This document shows positions 12,701 to 20,426 of a stretch of DNA of 64,000 bases, piece after piece. Position numbers and translations under genes: made by a program. Where the stretch lies: NCBI GenBank assembly GCA_030549495.1, contig JAUIRK010000875.1, forward strand, positions 709,501 through 773,500, in the 5' to 3' direction. Under the pieces are notes generated by a model. The model was not told the DNA's origin and ran no database searches. It saw only the letters and a program-made list of their open reading frames with translations. The DNA is from Nectonema munidae. Its lineage: Eukaryota > Nematomorpha > Nectonematoida > Nectonematidae. Numbering within the stretch: the stretch's first letter is position 1; every line of letters begins with the position of its first letter.

Positions 12701-12976
12701 CATCTTCGTCATGTGATATATACAATTTATATTATGCGCAGGCCACTTTTGGAAAAAATTCCTCACAATCCGAATGCTTTCGTGAACGACATTATACAAA
12801 AAACCGTCATCAAAGTGGATGAAGTAGGAGCAGTGCCTGATGTTAATACGATGGATGACGTTATGGAAGAAGAGTCCTTAATAGCAGATATTCCTTTCTA
12901 TTTCGTAATTGAGGAAGTGGAGTCTGGAATAATTTTATTCACGGGAATGTTTAACGATCCAAATCCTGAAGAATGA
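398..12976 (+). CDS. Serpin gene, 3' part (three exons; 5' part not found)
   Basis: Serine protease inhibitor superfamily gene. Three exons are visible: about 398-707, 1489-1797 and 12742-12976. Both junctions are in phase: AG+T across the first intron and TC+G across the second, each with GT/AG ends. Together they give about 257 codons covering the middle and end of the serpin fold (typical length 370-400), so roughly the first 100-130 residues lie upstream or in exons I cannot see. Landmarks in order are NAIYFNENW (the strand 3A N-x-x-Y-F region), VILPYDGPYKMLIILP, DIPFYFVIEE and the terminal ILFTGMFNDPNPEE. An AATAAA at 13114-13119 follows the stop. The second intron, about 10.9 kb, holds three nested transposons. 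The reactive loop looks unlike an inhibitor (see the last exon). I see no damage to the exons themselves. Confidence 0.88.
1489..1797 (+). CDS. Serpin internal exon
   Basis: The acceptor is TTTTAG|T at 1488/1489 and the donor is GTAAGT at 1798. The exon encodes VEMMEAKLRVPFCENTRF, ILPYDGPYKMLIILPKG, KVRLPKFIIEANLERDF and KELGVENVF, the serpin region from strands s1B-s3B through the LPKF strand (s6A/helix hI). Its end is two bases into a codon, matching the one-base start of the exon at 12742. Confidence 0.88.
1798..3940. other. Serpin intron, left part, with scattered repeat fragments
   Basis: No exon is visible. At 2577 the sequence CAGTGGCATCCCAGG followed by a G-rich run resembles a hAT 5' terminus, and 3211-3222 ends in CCCCCACTG, which could be its partner. 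The flanking 8-mers do not match, so this remains a suspicion. A 104-codon frame on the minus strand (3836-3522) resembles nothing I know. Confidence 0.3.
4252..5218 (+). pseudogene. ZBED5-like hAT transposase remnant
   Basis: The frame starts at an ATG and reads PKKRQYDERYLAIHF, then a BED-type zinc finger CVICHKVLSAECMKPAFLKR followed by HLNSCHP (4337 onward). A frame at 4594-4842 reads VHRRIADMSDDVKQQVI and FENFAIQLDGK, the hAT region before the first catalytic Asp. A frame at 4995-5218 reads LLQTEVRWLSRGNVLARV, the conserved T-x-x-R-W-L-S block. The frames are separated by stops and shifts, and the C-terminal dimerisation domain is absent. The same family recurs at 28199-29080. Confidence 0.82.
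6019..6078 (-). ncRNA. Hammerhead-ribozyme-like core in Penelope terminal repeat (left)
   Basis: On the minus strand CTGAAGA (6064-6058) is followed by an extra A, a hairpin GGTCA-TAG-TGACC, and GAAA (6043-6040). A short possible stem III (AUAU with GUAU) then leads to a cleavable U. This is the C-U-G-A-N-G-A / stem II / G-A-A-A hammerhead order. Hammerheads are known in Penelope-like element terminal repeats. Stem I is weak (mostly A-U), so activity is uncertain. Confidence 0.55.
6320..6622 (-). pseudogene. GIY-YIG endonuclease domain of Penelope-like element
   Basis: The frame reads IYKIDCNICGAIFIGETYR, then FRLREDISDIK, LGLHFYSHH, and ends ILIKDRNPIINRQ. I-Y-x-I-x-C-x-x-C and the I-G-E-T-x-R motif are the Penelope form of the GIY-YIG nuclease, with a Cys pair before the motif. 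The domain normally nicks target DNA and is fused to the RT; here a frame break separates the two. Confidence 0.8.
6649..7476 (-). pseudogene. Penelope-like reverse transcriptase, palm and thumb
   Basis: This is a 275-codon frame with GLPMGGRISPLVVILYIDHL (RT block 4), FGYVDDCITLF (the Y-V-D-D catalytic box) and NNQLAFLDILF (block 6/7), followed by a basic thumb region. G-L-P-M-G-x-x-x-S-P with a Y-x-D-D box and a downstream GIY-YIG domain fits Penelope-like elements. Catalytic Asp residues are retained in this part. Confidence 0.85.
7561..8150 (-). pseudogene. Penelope-like reverse transcriptase, fingers
   Basis: The main frame (7998-7561) reads IYLLPKTHKE, LQFRTICSSIGCPTEKLSWI and ends EYELVSFDIIN, the Penelope RT block containing the first catalytic Asp. 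A further stretch up to 8150 in another frame reads ERKFESINENIVKYLQNV. The Helitron end lies immediately beyond, at 8183. Confidence 0.75.
8627..9768 (-). pseudogene. Helitron helicase, C-terminal half
   Basis: The frame at 9768-8827 reads IGSPITLLRNFNAQEGLCNG, AFAITINKSQGQSF and GQLYVALSQCR. These are Pif1-type superfamily 1B helicase motifs Ib-VI as found in Helitron RepHel. A further frame, 8830-8627, continues to the C-terminus after a frame break. The helicase unwinds DNA during rolling-circle transposition. Confidence 0.85.
9738..10367 (-). pseudogene. Helitron helicase, N-terminal half
   Basis: It contains the Walker A motif GPGGAGKT (residues about 84-91), SSRISALLLKGGKTAHSRF and the Walker B-like LCIWDEAPM. 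The FGGDF motif is followed by a shift into the next frame. The frame overlaps the end of the Rep frame by 49 bases, so RepHel is broken here. Confidence 0.85.
10319..11497 (-). pseudogene. Helitron Rep (HUH nuclease) domain
   Basis: This 392-codon frame has FQKRSLPHAHILLILRDR with the H-x-H metal motif (PHAHIL, residues about 38-43) and AVKYIYKYVYKGPD, which holds the paired catalytic Tyr region (Y-x-x-x-Y). IYFLRILLNYVSGCLSFEDL follows, the region linking Rep to helicase. The usual several hundred residues before the HUH motif are absent, since the element end is only 86 bases upstream of the frame. Confidence 0.85.
11590..11820 (-). pseudogene. Penelope-like element N-terminal fragment
   Basis: The frame reads NLKYILNKGPMFAPTPIIDD, the conserved N-terminal Penelope motif (L-x-x-G-x-x-F-x-P-T-P). 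It ends at the Helitron insertion point and so shows that the Helitron landed inside the coding region. Confidence 0.75.
11897..11955 (+). ncRNA. Hammerhead-ribozyme-like core in Penelope terminal repeat (right)
   Basis: CTGAGGA (11909-11915) is followed by GGACA-TTG-TGACC (one mismatch in the stem) and GAAA (11930-11933), then the same GGTATTTTG continuation as in the left copy. It is the inverted partner of the core at 6019-6078 and more diverged. Confidence 0.5.
12742..12976 (+). CDS. Serpin last exon with reactive-centre loop
   Basis: The acceptor is GCGCAG|G at 12741/12742. The exon encodes AFVNDIIQKTVIKVDEVGA, a loop GAVPDVNTMDDVMEEES, then LIADIPFYFVIEE and ILFTGMFNDPNPEE followed by TGA. 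The D-I-P-F and F-T-G-M-F-x-x-P motifs are the serpin C-terminal signature. In inhibitory serpins the hinge after the Gly is usually Thr/Ser followed by small residues; here it is A-V-P-D-V-N, with Pro and Asp where Ala is expected. That suggests a non-inhibitory or strongly modified function, which is inference. The exon lies only 80 bases beyond the end of the inserted hAT element. Confidence 0.9.
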
Positions 12977-15220
12977 ATTTATACACACATAAACTTACTT
13001 ATTTCTCTTTACTTTCTTTAAACACCAAATGTTGTAGTTAACATTTTTTCTTTTCTACTTATGATTCAACAAAAGACACAAATCATCATAAAAGAATTGT
13101 TTTAAAGTTGGAAAATAAATATTTTTACACTTTTATGTGAAATACATAAATTTGAATTATTTTAAAAGAAACTTTTTCAATTTGACAAGTTTTTAAAGGG
13201 TATTTGGCATTGAATTTTGTTCAGTCACTACAGCCATTAAAATAGAATGAAACAAGCTAACATTCAACTAACTAATAAGTGGGTGAAGCCAAAATGGTTT
13301 CTTGAATTTTTCCTTTTTTCAATGCTTCATTTTTATCTCTGACAAGTTTGGATTATTAAAAATGTTTTTATCGTGTACTAACCTGTGCTTAATATGTCAT
13401 CCTATTTATAAAAGTTTAATTTAGATTGGAAATAAATAGAATTATTGAAGCAAGTTTAATAGCTTTTAAAATTATAAAGCGTTCTGGTTTCCAAAATAAA
13501 CTAAAATAAGTGCCAAATAAATATGAACTAATAAAGTTATTGATTTTATAAAAAGTAAATTCAGAAGTAAAATGCCTTTGTTCAAATAAAAATTTTTGGA
13601 AGATAAATTTTAAGACCACTATGTTCATCAACTGATCTTCAACTAACAACTAGTTGTGTACTTGTAGTCGAAAATTTATCCCCCAAAAAATTTAATTTGA
13701 ATAAAGACATTTTAATTCTGAAATTAATTTGTATAATTTCAACATCTTTTTCAATGACTCAGCGCCACTTTATTTATATATTCTTGATTTTAGATGGCTT
13801 TAAATTTTTTATATATTTAAAAGTTTCAAATATTTTAAACTATTTTTTTCCCAAATTTAAAATTTTTATGAGTATTTAATAATAATAATTGTTTCGTTCT
13901 ATCAAATTTTTTAAGATCACTAAAAAAGTTACGAATTTAAATGTTTTAATATTATAGCTCTTAATATTATAGGCGTTTTATTTCTGCCTAAAAAATTCAA
14001 TGGCAGAATTTTCAGATCACCGAGTATGTTGTGGTATAGGGATAATTTTTCAAAAAAACTCCTTCATATTTTATCAAATAACCCACCTTTATAACCAAAA
14101 AAACCAAATTTATTTCTATTCCTTAACTCTTTTAGTGAGATGAGTAGCGTTAAGCATTCGCCCCTCGTCTTCTCCAACTAAAAAAGTATCGTACAAAATT
14201 GGCCAATCATATCCCTTTAAATTTCGTGACGTTTCCTAAAATCGCTCGCTTCATCTTTGATACCATTTTAATCGTAGTTGAATCAGCGTTTCATCCCAAA
14301 AACTGTCAATCAAAAATTAACATTTTTCAACTTTGATATATCTGTAGTTAACCTAATAACATAGGGTCTAGATTAGATCACAGAAATTCCTAGAGTCTTA
14401 AACAGAAGTATAATCATTTCTAAAAAAACCAAAATTAGACCTAAAGAACCAAAAAAAATGTGATTCTCTCAGTAATCGTAGAGCTGGAAGCTTCGCCTGT
14501 ATCGAGCAGAGTTTCGTGAGAAAGTAAGAACTGATCTCGAAAGCACCTTGCGAGTAGAAACCACAGGTAGAGGCATTTTCACTGCTATAACTCTAGTAAA
14601 GCTGTCATTTAGTGTTTTACAGATATGACGAACAACTATATGCATATTTCATTTAATCAGGCAGATGATGATCCAGTATGCCACTGGAATCGAAAGCAAT
14701 CAATCTTTCCACAACTAGCTAAACTCGCTTGTAAATATCTACACATATGTTTTTTATTAATTAGAATCGTATTTTGAGAATCAGAGTCAAAATCTAAAAA
14801 TATTCTGAGAATCAATTCAGAATCGGACTTAACCAGGCATCAAGAATATGTTTTAAGCTGATGATAAGATTTTCGTTACTGCATCTCCCGAAGATTTGAA
14901 TAAAAGCTTTGATTACGAAAAAAAGTTTTAGAATATAAACACCTGAAAATTAATAAGAAAAAAAGAAATGGTTATAAGCGAAAGATTTATTGAAATCACG
15001 ATAAGAATATCATGCATTTATCCCCGTGGTGTTTTTAGTCACTTCTTCTTATTGGCCTCGAAAGAAAAATGTTTTCATTTGTGTTAATTGTAATAAGTTT
15101 TGGTGCTATACTCGTTGCACGTCTCTTCTTCGATTTCAAAGCTTTTAGAATCAAATTTAATTTTAAATTTATATCTGACACGAGACACATTTTTTTTCAT
15201 CATTCCATTTTAAAAATACA
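12977..15220. other. Intergenic, no feature recognised
   Basis: AT-rich sequence after the serpin gene. Short frames on both strands are low-complexity and unsupported. Confidence 0.4.
13114..13119 (+). promoter_or_regulatory. Polyadenylation signal of serpin gene
   Basis: AATAAA lies 138 bases after the serpin stop codon in an AT-rich 3' region. This hexamer is common by chance at this base composition. Confidence 0.4.
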
Positions 15221-15321
15221 TTAACCCGTTAACGCCCAATGTCGACTTTACAAAAATAAAATTACAAATCTTCTGCTTTACATTATATATCGTCTGATTA
15301 TTCTGGTCGTTAACGGGTTAA
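15221..15321. mobile_element. piggyBac-like MITE
   Basis: TTAA (15221-15224), then CCCGTTAACGCCCA, ending TGGTCGTTAACGGG and TTAA (15318-15321). The interior contains ATCGTCTGATTATTCTGG and GTCGACTTTACAAAAAT, shared with copies at 46311, 61373 and 33245. TTAA duplication with CCC/GGG ends is the piggyBac signature. Confidence 0.75.
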
Positions 15322-16389
15322 AAAGAATCTTTTGATTTAGCACAGAATATGCCTACACTTAATGATAAGATTGATTTATTTTGAAAGAATTGTTTTAGCT
15401 TGTGTCATCTTTCAGAAACTTGTTAAGTCTAAGTTTATTCTTTTGAATAAAATAAACTATCTAGGTATTGCACACTCCCGAACTTTGCACGTAATTCTTA
15501 ATCTTAACTTTATCGATGTATATAACCAGTTTTCATCAAGAGTGGATTTGTATTTTTTCTTATATGATATTGGCATTTTTCATTTTCATCATATACTGCT
15601 GAAGATTCATCTCTAACTTTGTTTTCAAAAGTTTTTGCTGTTTTGTTGTATCTTCAAACGGCTTCTAAGGACTTTGATACGTTACCTCCAGACATTTCTT
15701 CATTTCTTTATCTTCTGATGGAGAATCGCTAATTAAACAAGTTATCTTAATTTTAATTGAAATTTACATTATATAATTATTCTCTCTCTCATTTTTTAAA
15801 ACATTTTTTAAGATAAACTTACTTATTTAAATAATGAGTCAAAAATAAATCAAAACTCCAAAATAATGTTTAATATAAACTGAATAAAGAATCGGCAAAT
15901 TTTTACCGATGCCAATAGACGATCATTAGCGACGCCGCTATATTATCCTAACTATATATATAACAGTAGCGAATTTAGAAATTTTATTTGGAGCAGGACA
16001 ATTTAAATAAAAAATTAAATAGAACATTACTTTTTAAATATGAGATCTTTATTAAATAAAAATATTGAAAATTGAGTTTTTAAAAATATTATGCTTCAGC
16101 TTCGAAAACTCAGCAACAAGAAGCTACACCATTCAATCTGTTACCACGCATTCTGGACTTGAGATAAGAATAGACTTTTATGCAAAAGCAGCTAAATACA
16201 TACGAATATTGTGTTGATTTATATATTTACTCCTTCTTTCAAATAAGGGTGTAATTAAAATAGCTTTCCTCATATTTACAAAAATACAGTATATTGTATT
16301 TGACTCGATTGGGTTTGAATTAAACTTTAAAGCATCCAAAAAATAAGGCACATCTTCAGCCTCCTATAAAGTATTATACAAATGGCGTA
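15322..16389. other. Intergenic, nothing recognised
   Basis: No gene or repeat boundary seen. It includes the 3' flank of the receptor-like gene. Confidence 0.35.
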
Positions 16390-17277
16390 TTAAATCAGGA
16401 AAAATAGAAAGAGAAAACCAAACCCAAAGCTATGTACTCCATTGACGATTAAGAAGCTAGCATTGTAGATTACGTTGCGATTGACAAACTTTATGCAGCA
16501 CCAAACGATGAAGGGACTGTCAAAAAGCACTAAAACCCAGCTGCAAAGAATTAAAGAGCGTCTCGCCTTGAGTCTGTACATCTGGGCGTCGTCTAATCCT
16601 CTGAGGTAGGTTATCTGAAGGAAGTTTGAAAATCGGATCGCCATGTAGACGAAAAGACAGTTAGGAATAACGTATGTAATTGTGATGAGAATCAGATAGC
16701 AAGACATCTCGAACACTGAGAGCCGTTTTAGAGATTCATGGTAAAATTGCAATGAATACCACCCTTCGGGAGACATGATTATCTTTCCGAGATACTGATG
16801 GTACTGCCAAATTAGCAGAGATCCAAAGTATACTGAAGGAATTACGAGACTTTCAACAGAGAAGAAAATCAAGCAATGGTTGTTTCTGTACACCAAATGA
16901 AAGTAGCTTAGAAGCCAAAAGCACTTGAACATGAAATGGAAGGCGTGAAATAAGTAATACTTGAAGTAGGTATTCACGAAGACCCACCAAAATGAGGTTA
17001 TGAAGGCACTTTCCATAATTTTACCGATGTCGTTCACCACAATCACCAAGACAATGATTTGGCAAAGCATATGCACGTACAACGCCTGGCTCAGATACAG
17101 CTTTACCATTCTCTCAAGCTTTCTTACTTTTTTACAATAGTACGGATAGGATATGAGGGAGGCAACGTAAGAAAAGACGGATAGAGAAAGGCGGATGTAT
17201 AAGAAGACCGAAGAAATCGTGCTCTGTGTGTTGGATACATTCTCAATTTGTGGAAGGGGCATGAATTTTACAAACAT
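16390..17277 (-). CDS. Seven-helix receptor-like protein, intronless
   Basis: A 295-codon frame with an ATG start and no interruption. Seven hydrophobic segments lie at residues about 18-44, 62-84, 98-128, 135-158, 185-213, 239-262 and 270-295. The N-terminus is short (17 residues) and has an N-V-S glycosylation site. Features recalling class B (secretin-type) receptors are a basic loop before helix 2 (YYCKKVRKLERM), a W-rich loop before helix 5, a basic loop before helix 6 (RLKARRSLIL) and HSFGFGFLFLFF in helix 7, where class B has S-x-Q-G-x-x-V-x-x-x-Y-C-F. There is no cysteine-rich hormone-binding ectodomain, and the protein stops inside or right after helix 7 with no cytoplasmic tail. It could be a truncated or degenerate receptor, the 3' exon of a larger gene, or a lineage-specific family. 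Membrane location is likely; ligand unknown. Confidence 0.6.
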   Translation of the reverse strand: MFVKFMPLPQIENVSNTQSTISSVFLYIRLSLSVFSYVASLISYPYYCKKVRKLERMVKLYLSQALYVHMLCQIIVLVIVVNDIGKIMESAFITSFWWVFVNTYFKYYLFHAFHFMFKCFWLLSYFHLVYRNNHCLIFFSVESLVIPSVYFGSLLIWQYHQYLGKIIMSPEGWYSLQFYHESLKRLSVFEMSCYLILITITYVIPNCLFVYMAIRFSNFLQITYLRGLDDAQMYRLKARRSLILCSWVLVLFDSPFIVWCCIKFVNRNVIYNASFLIVNGVHSFGFGFLFLFFLI

Positions 17278-17487
17278 GATGAATAATTAAATAGCGAAGC
17301 AAGCTCTCTCATAAATATGAGAAAGAAAATTTGATGGAAAATGATTTACTTCTATGTAAATAGAAGCATTTATCTTTTGATCACAAATTGATTGGTGCAT
17401 AATGTACCTAACTATACAAAAATTGCTTCTTTTCAGCACCACTTTTAAAAATCTACATCTCATTTGGATATGTAATTATAAAGTTTC

Positions 17488-17640
17488 ATGAATACCTTAA
17501 TTGTAGTAAAAGAAATACATATATCCAGAGAAAGACCCCTACACACAAATAGAGGCGCACACACATACGAACACTCACTCTACTCACACTTACATACACA
17601 TTACACACACAACACACTCAGGGATCATGCTTTTTTCAAG
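17488..17640. repeat. Imperfect CA-rich stretch
   Basis: Runs of ACACAC and related short units (about 17541-17621) in otherwise AT-rich sequence; a decayed microsatellite. The overlapping frame is not a gene. Confidence 0.6.
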
Positions 17641-18181
17641 CATCGGTATCGTATCAGGAAAATTTACTAAACTTTCTGCTACAAAGTTGGGGGAAAGTTA
17701 TTTTTTACCCCTCTCAACGCCAAAACGCAAAAGATATGCATTTGGATGTGGTTCTGAGATTGATATTTAAATAGAAGAAGCTTTGTTCCACTTTTTTCGT
17801 AAGAATCCTTACTTTTATTAGAAAATTTCAGTCAAGTTTGTAGTGTATTAAGCGATCATCAGCTATTACTCATTTTGATTTTACATGTAGTTCCATAGCA
17901 GTAATAACACGATCCTTTGTGCCAATATCAAAATTTTTGCGTTTAGAAGACTCAGGTACCTCCATAATAACAATTTTTAAAAGGAGAAATAATCAAGCAG
18001 TAAAAAATGAAAGATAGAGTATGTTAATCTAAATAAAATGTTTTTAAATCTATGCTGGTTTATTAGTACAAAAGTAGTATTGCTTATAAAATCATAACAA
18101 CCTCCACTATCTCAGGATCCGTTATAAGGTAACACTAAAGATTGAATAACTGTATAAAATCAACGCAAAATTACAAGCTAG

Positions 18182-18200
18182 GTTTAGGGTTAGGGTTAGC
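18182..18200. repeat. Short interstitial TTAGGG repeat
   Basis: About two and a half units of TTAGGG, too short to be a telomere. It is the ordinary metazoan telomere unit but may be chance. Confidence 0.4.
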
Positions 18201-18298
18201 AAGTTAGTCCTATAAATAAAACGGCATTTCATCTAAGCAAGAATATGGAACATATGATTTATTGCTTTATGAAAGTGTCTTCCTATCTACGCAAGCGT

Positions 18299-18849
18299 GT
18301 ACAAAAGGGTTCATAGACAAAACGTCCGAAACCAAAAACGTCCTAAAACTAAAACGTTCGAAATCAAAACGTCTGAAAACCAAAACGTCAGAAACCAAAT
18401 TTTTTTTGTATTATAATGAATTTGGCTAAAAAATTTTCATTTTAAAATCAAACACTTCTGAAGATTATGATTTAAAAATATATAACACATTTTTGGAAAA
18501 AGTTATACTAATCAGTCGAATTTGCAAGACTTTGAAAATTTTAAGTCTTGCTATCAAAAATCAAAGGAAAAACTACACGATTTGAATGGATTTTAGGAGA
18601 TTGGAATGAATTTTGATCGATTCCAGTAAAAAGACACGCTCGATTATAGTGCATTTTTCATTTAAATCTAAAATGTGTAAAGTTTTAAACTAAAAAACTT
18701 TAAATAGAATTTTTTTTAATAAAAAAAGTTTTGTGCTCAATTTTTCAGTTTTTTTCTTCAACAATTTTGATTCTCGAAAAAAAATGTTTTTAGGGTTCAG
18801 ATACTGTTAAGCTAATTTTCGGACGTTTTGGCCAGGCACCGTACAAAAG
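18299..18849. mobile_element. Mutator-like MITE with 9-bp target duplication
   Basis: The element is 18308-18840 (533 bp). Perfect 9-bp direct repeats GTACAAAAG flank it (18299-18307 and 18841-18849). Its 24-bp terminal inverted repeats match at 20 positions and share CAAAACGTCCGAAA. A 9-bp duplication is typical of Mutator-like elements. Just inside the left end the unit AAAACGTC-x-GAAA repeats about five times up to 18398, probably subterminal transposase-binding repeats. There is no coding capacity. Confidence 0.8.
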
Positions 18850-19059
18850 TATGAGAAAGAAATGTTTTCATTGCTTTTGTTATCAAGAATCAAGATATTA
18901 AAAGCTTTTTTTGGGCACGTAAACCCTATTCTTCTTCACAATTTTATCGTTTGTGGAAGGAAATTTTATAAGTAAAGAGTGAGTTATTGCACTTACGTGT
19001 CAATTTTGTACAGGGGATTGGGAATGGACAAATTGGTGTATATTATTGAAGTGTTCACA

Positions 19060-19157
19060 TTAACCCATTAAGTCGTTTGCTTTTTTCAATGACTTTGAAT
19101 ATAAATCGTCTGCGTTTTTTAAATATCGTCTGATTTCTATAGTACTTAAAGGGTTAA
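19060..19157. mobile_element. piggyBac-like MITE, subfamily B
   Basis: TTAA (19060-19063), CCCATTAAGT..., ending TACTTAAAGGG and TTAA (19154-19157). The interior has ATCGTCTGATTTCTATAG, the reverse complement of the copies at 24239 and 46541. Confidence 0.75.
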
Positions 19158-19288
19158 CCCGTTAACGACCAGAATAATCAGACGATATCTAGTATAAAGC
19201 AGATTTGTATTAAAAAGCATTAATAAAGGCAGACGATTCATATTTTTGTAAAGTCAACATATGTCGACTGTGGTCGATAACCGGTTAA
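19154..19288. mobile_element. piggyBac-like MITE, subfamily A, abutting the previous copy
   Basis: It shares the TTAA at 19154-19157 with the preceding MITE, continues CCCGTTAACGACCAG and ends CGATAACCGG-TTAA (19285-19288). It contains AATCAGACGATATCTAG and GTCGACTGTGG. Confidence 0.75.
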
Positions 19289-20426
19289 GCGAGTTTGACT
19301 GACATCTGACATTTGACTGACACTCAGAAATTTTTACACCCAAATTATGAAAACTGAGTCGAGGAATGAAATTAGCAACGTCGAATTGGATAAAAAAAAA
19401 TGGATGTTTTCGTAAGCAATTTTATCATCAATCAAAATTTTGATTGACATTTGCCACAAAGTTGCCATGTTTATTGGAAAGTATGCATTTATAAGTGTAA
19501 TATGTTCCAATATATGTATATGATTATACATTTTCAAGAGTGTATCTAATATAACGACTAAGTTATAAATTATAGACATTATAATATAAAAATTTTGTTG
19601 AAAAAAATATATATTTGATTTTGATTGACATTTGAGGGTTATTCAACTATAGTGAAAATAGTATCAAAAAATGCAGCTAACGAATTTTGGAAGTCACAAA
19701 ATTTGAAGGCATATATTTCAGCCAATTTTCTACAATTGACATTTTAGTTGAGGGGATGGGGGGGGGGGGGTAGGATGATTTATTCTTAAAAAATGACACG
19801 GACGGCTATAAGCAGTTTATTGAAAATGGCAATTAAAAAAATGGAAAATAGCATTTATTGGCAAAATAGTTAAATTTGAAGTTTTTTCAGCTAATTTTCC
19901 ATTTTATGGAAAAAATAAAACTATTAAAATTTCTTTTATTTATTTTACTTTCGTTTTAACATTTTTGTTATTTAGAGAAAATTGCTTCAGATAAATGATA
20001 TAAGGTGTGTATGATTGGGAAAACTGGGTTGTAGTTCAAAAAACATATCATAAATTTACATCAAATTAAATTTATATAGAAATGAAAAATCATTTAAATC
20101 TTAAAAAATATAGAAGCTAGTTTGATTGAATTCAAAGACTAAAATTACATCCTTTAAATTTACTTAGTGATGAACATGATTGAATTAAAGATTTTTAAAA
20201 CGTTGACTGTATTAGAGCTTATAATCAACAAGAAACAAAGAATACTTTGTTTGGAAATGCTGTTAAAATCTATTCATTTTTCAAACTAAAAATTAAAACT
20301 ATTGAAGCCAATGATTAGAAAACGATTAAAAAAATTTCAGAAATCTCTAAAAAAAAATACATATTTTACGGCATACATCAGCCTTTGGCGTATGGATGAA
20401 ATAGAATCGCGTTCGAAGGTTAAGGG
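19289..20426. other. Intergenic, AT-rich, with a G13 tract
   Basis: No gene seen. A run of 13 G at 19758-19770 stands out against the AT-rich background. Confidence 0.4.

Noticed and set aside
12628-12822. 64-codon + strand frame overlapping the serpin last exon
   Set aside because: A different frame from the serpin and part of it is the hAT right end.
18182-18200. Telomere or chromosome end
   Set aside because: Only about two and a half TTAGGG units within ordinary sequence.
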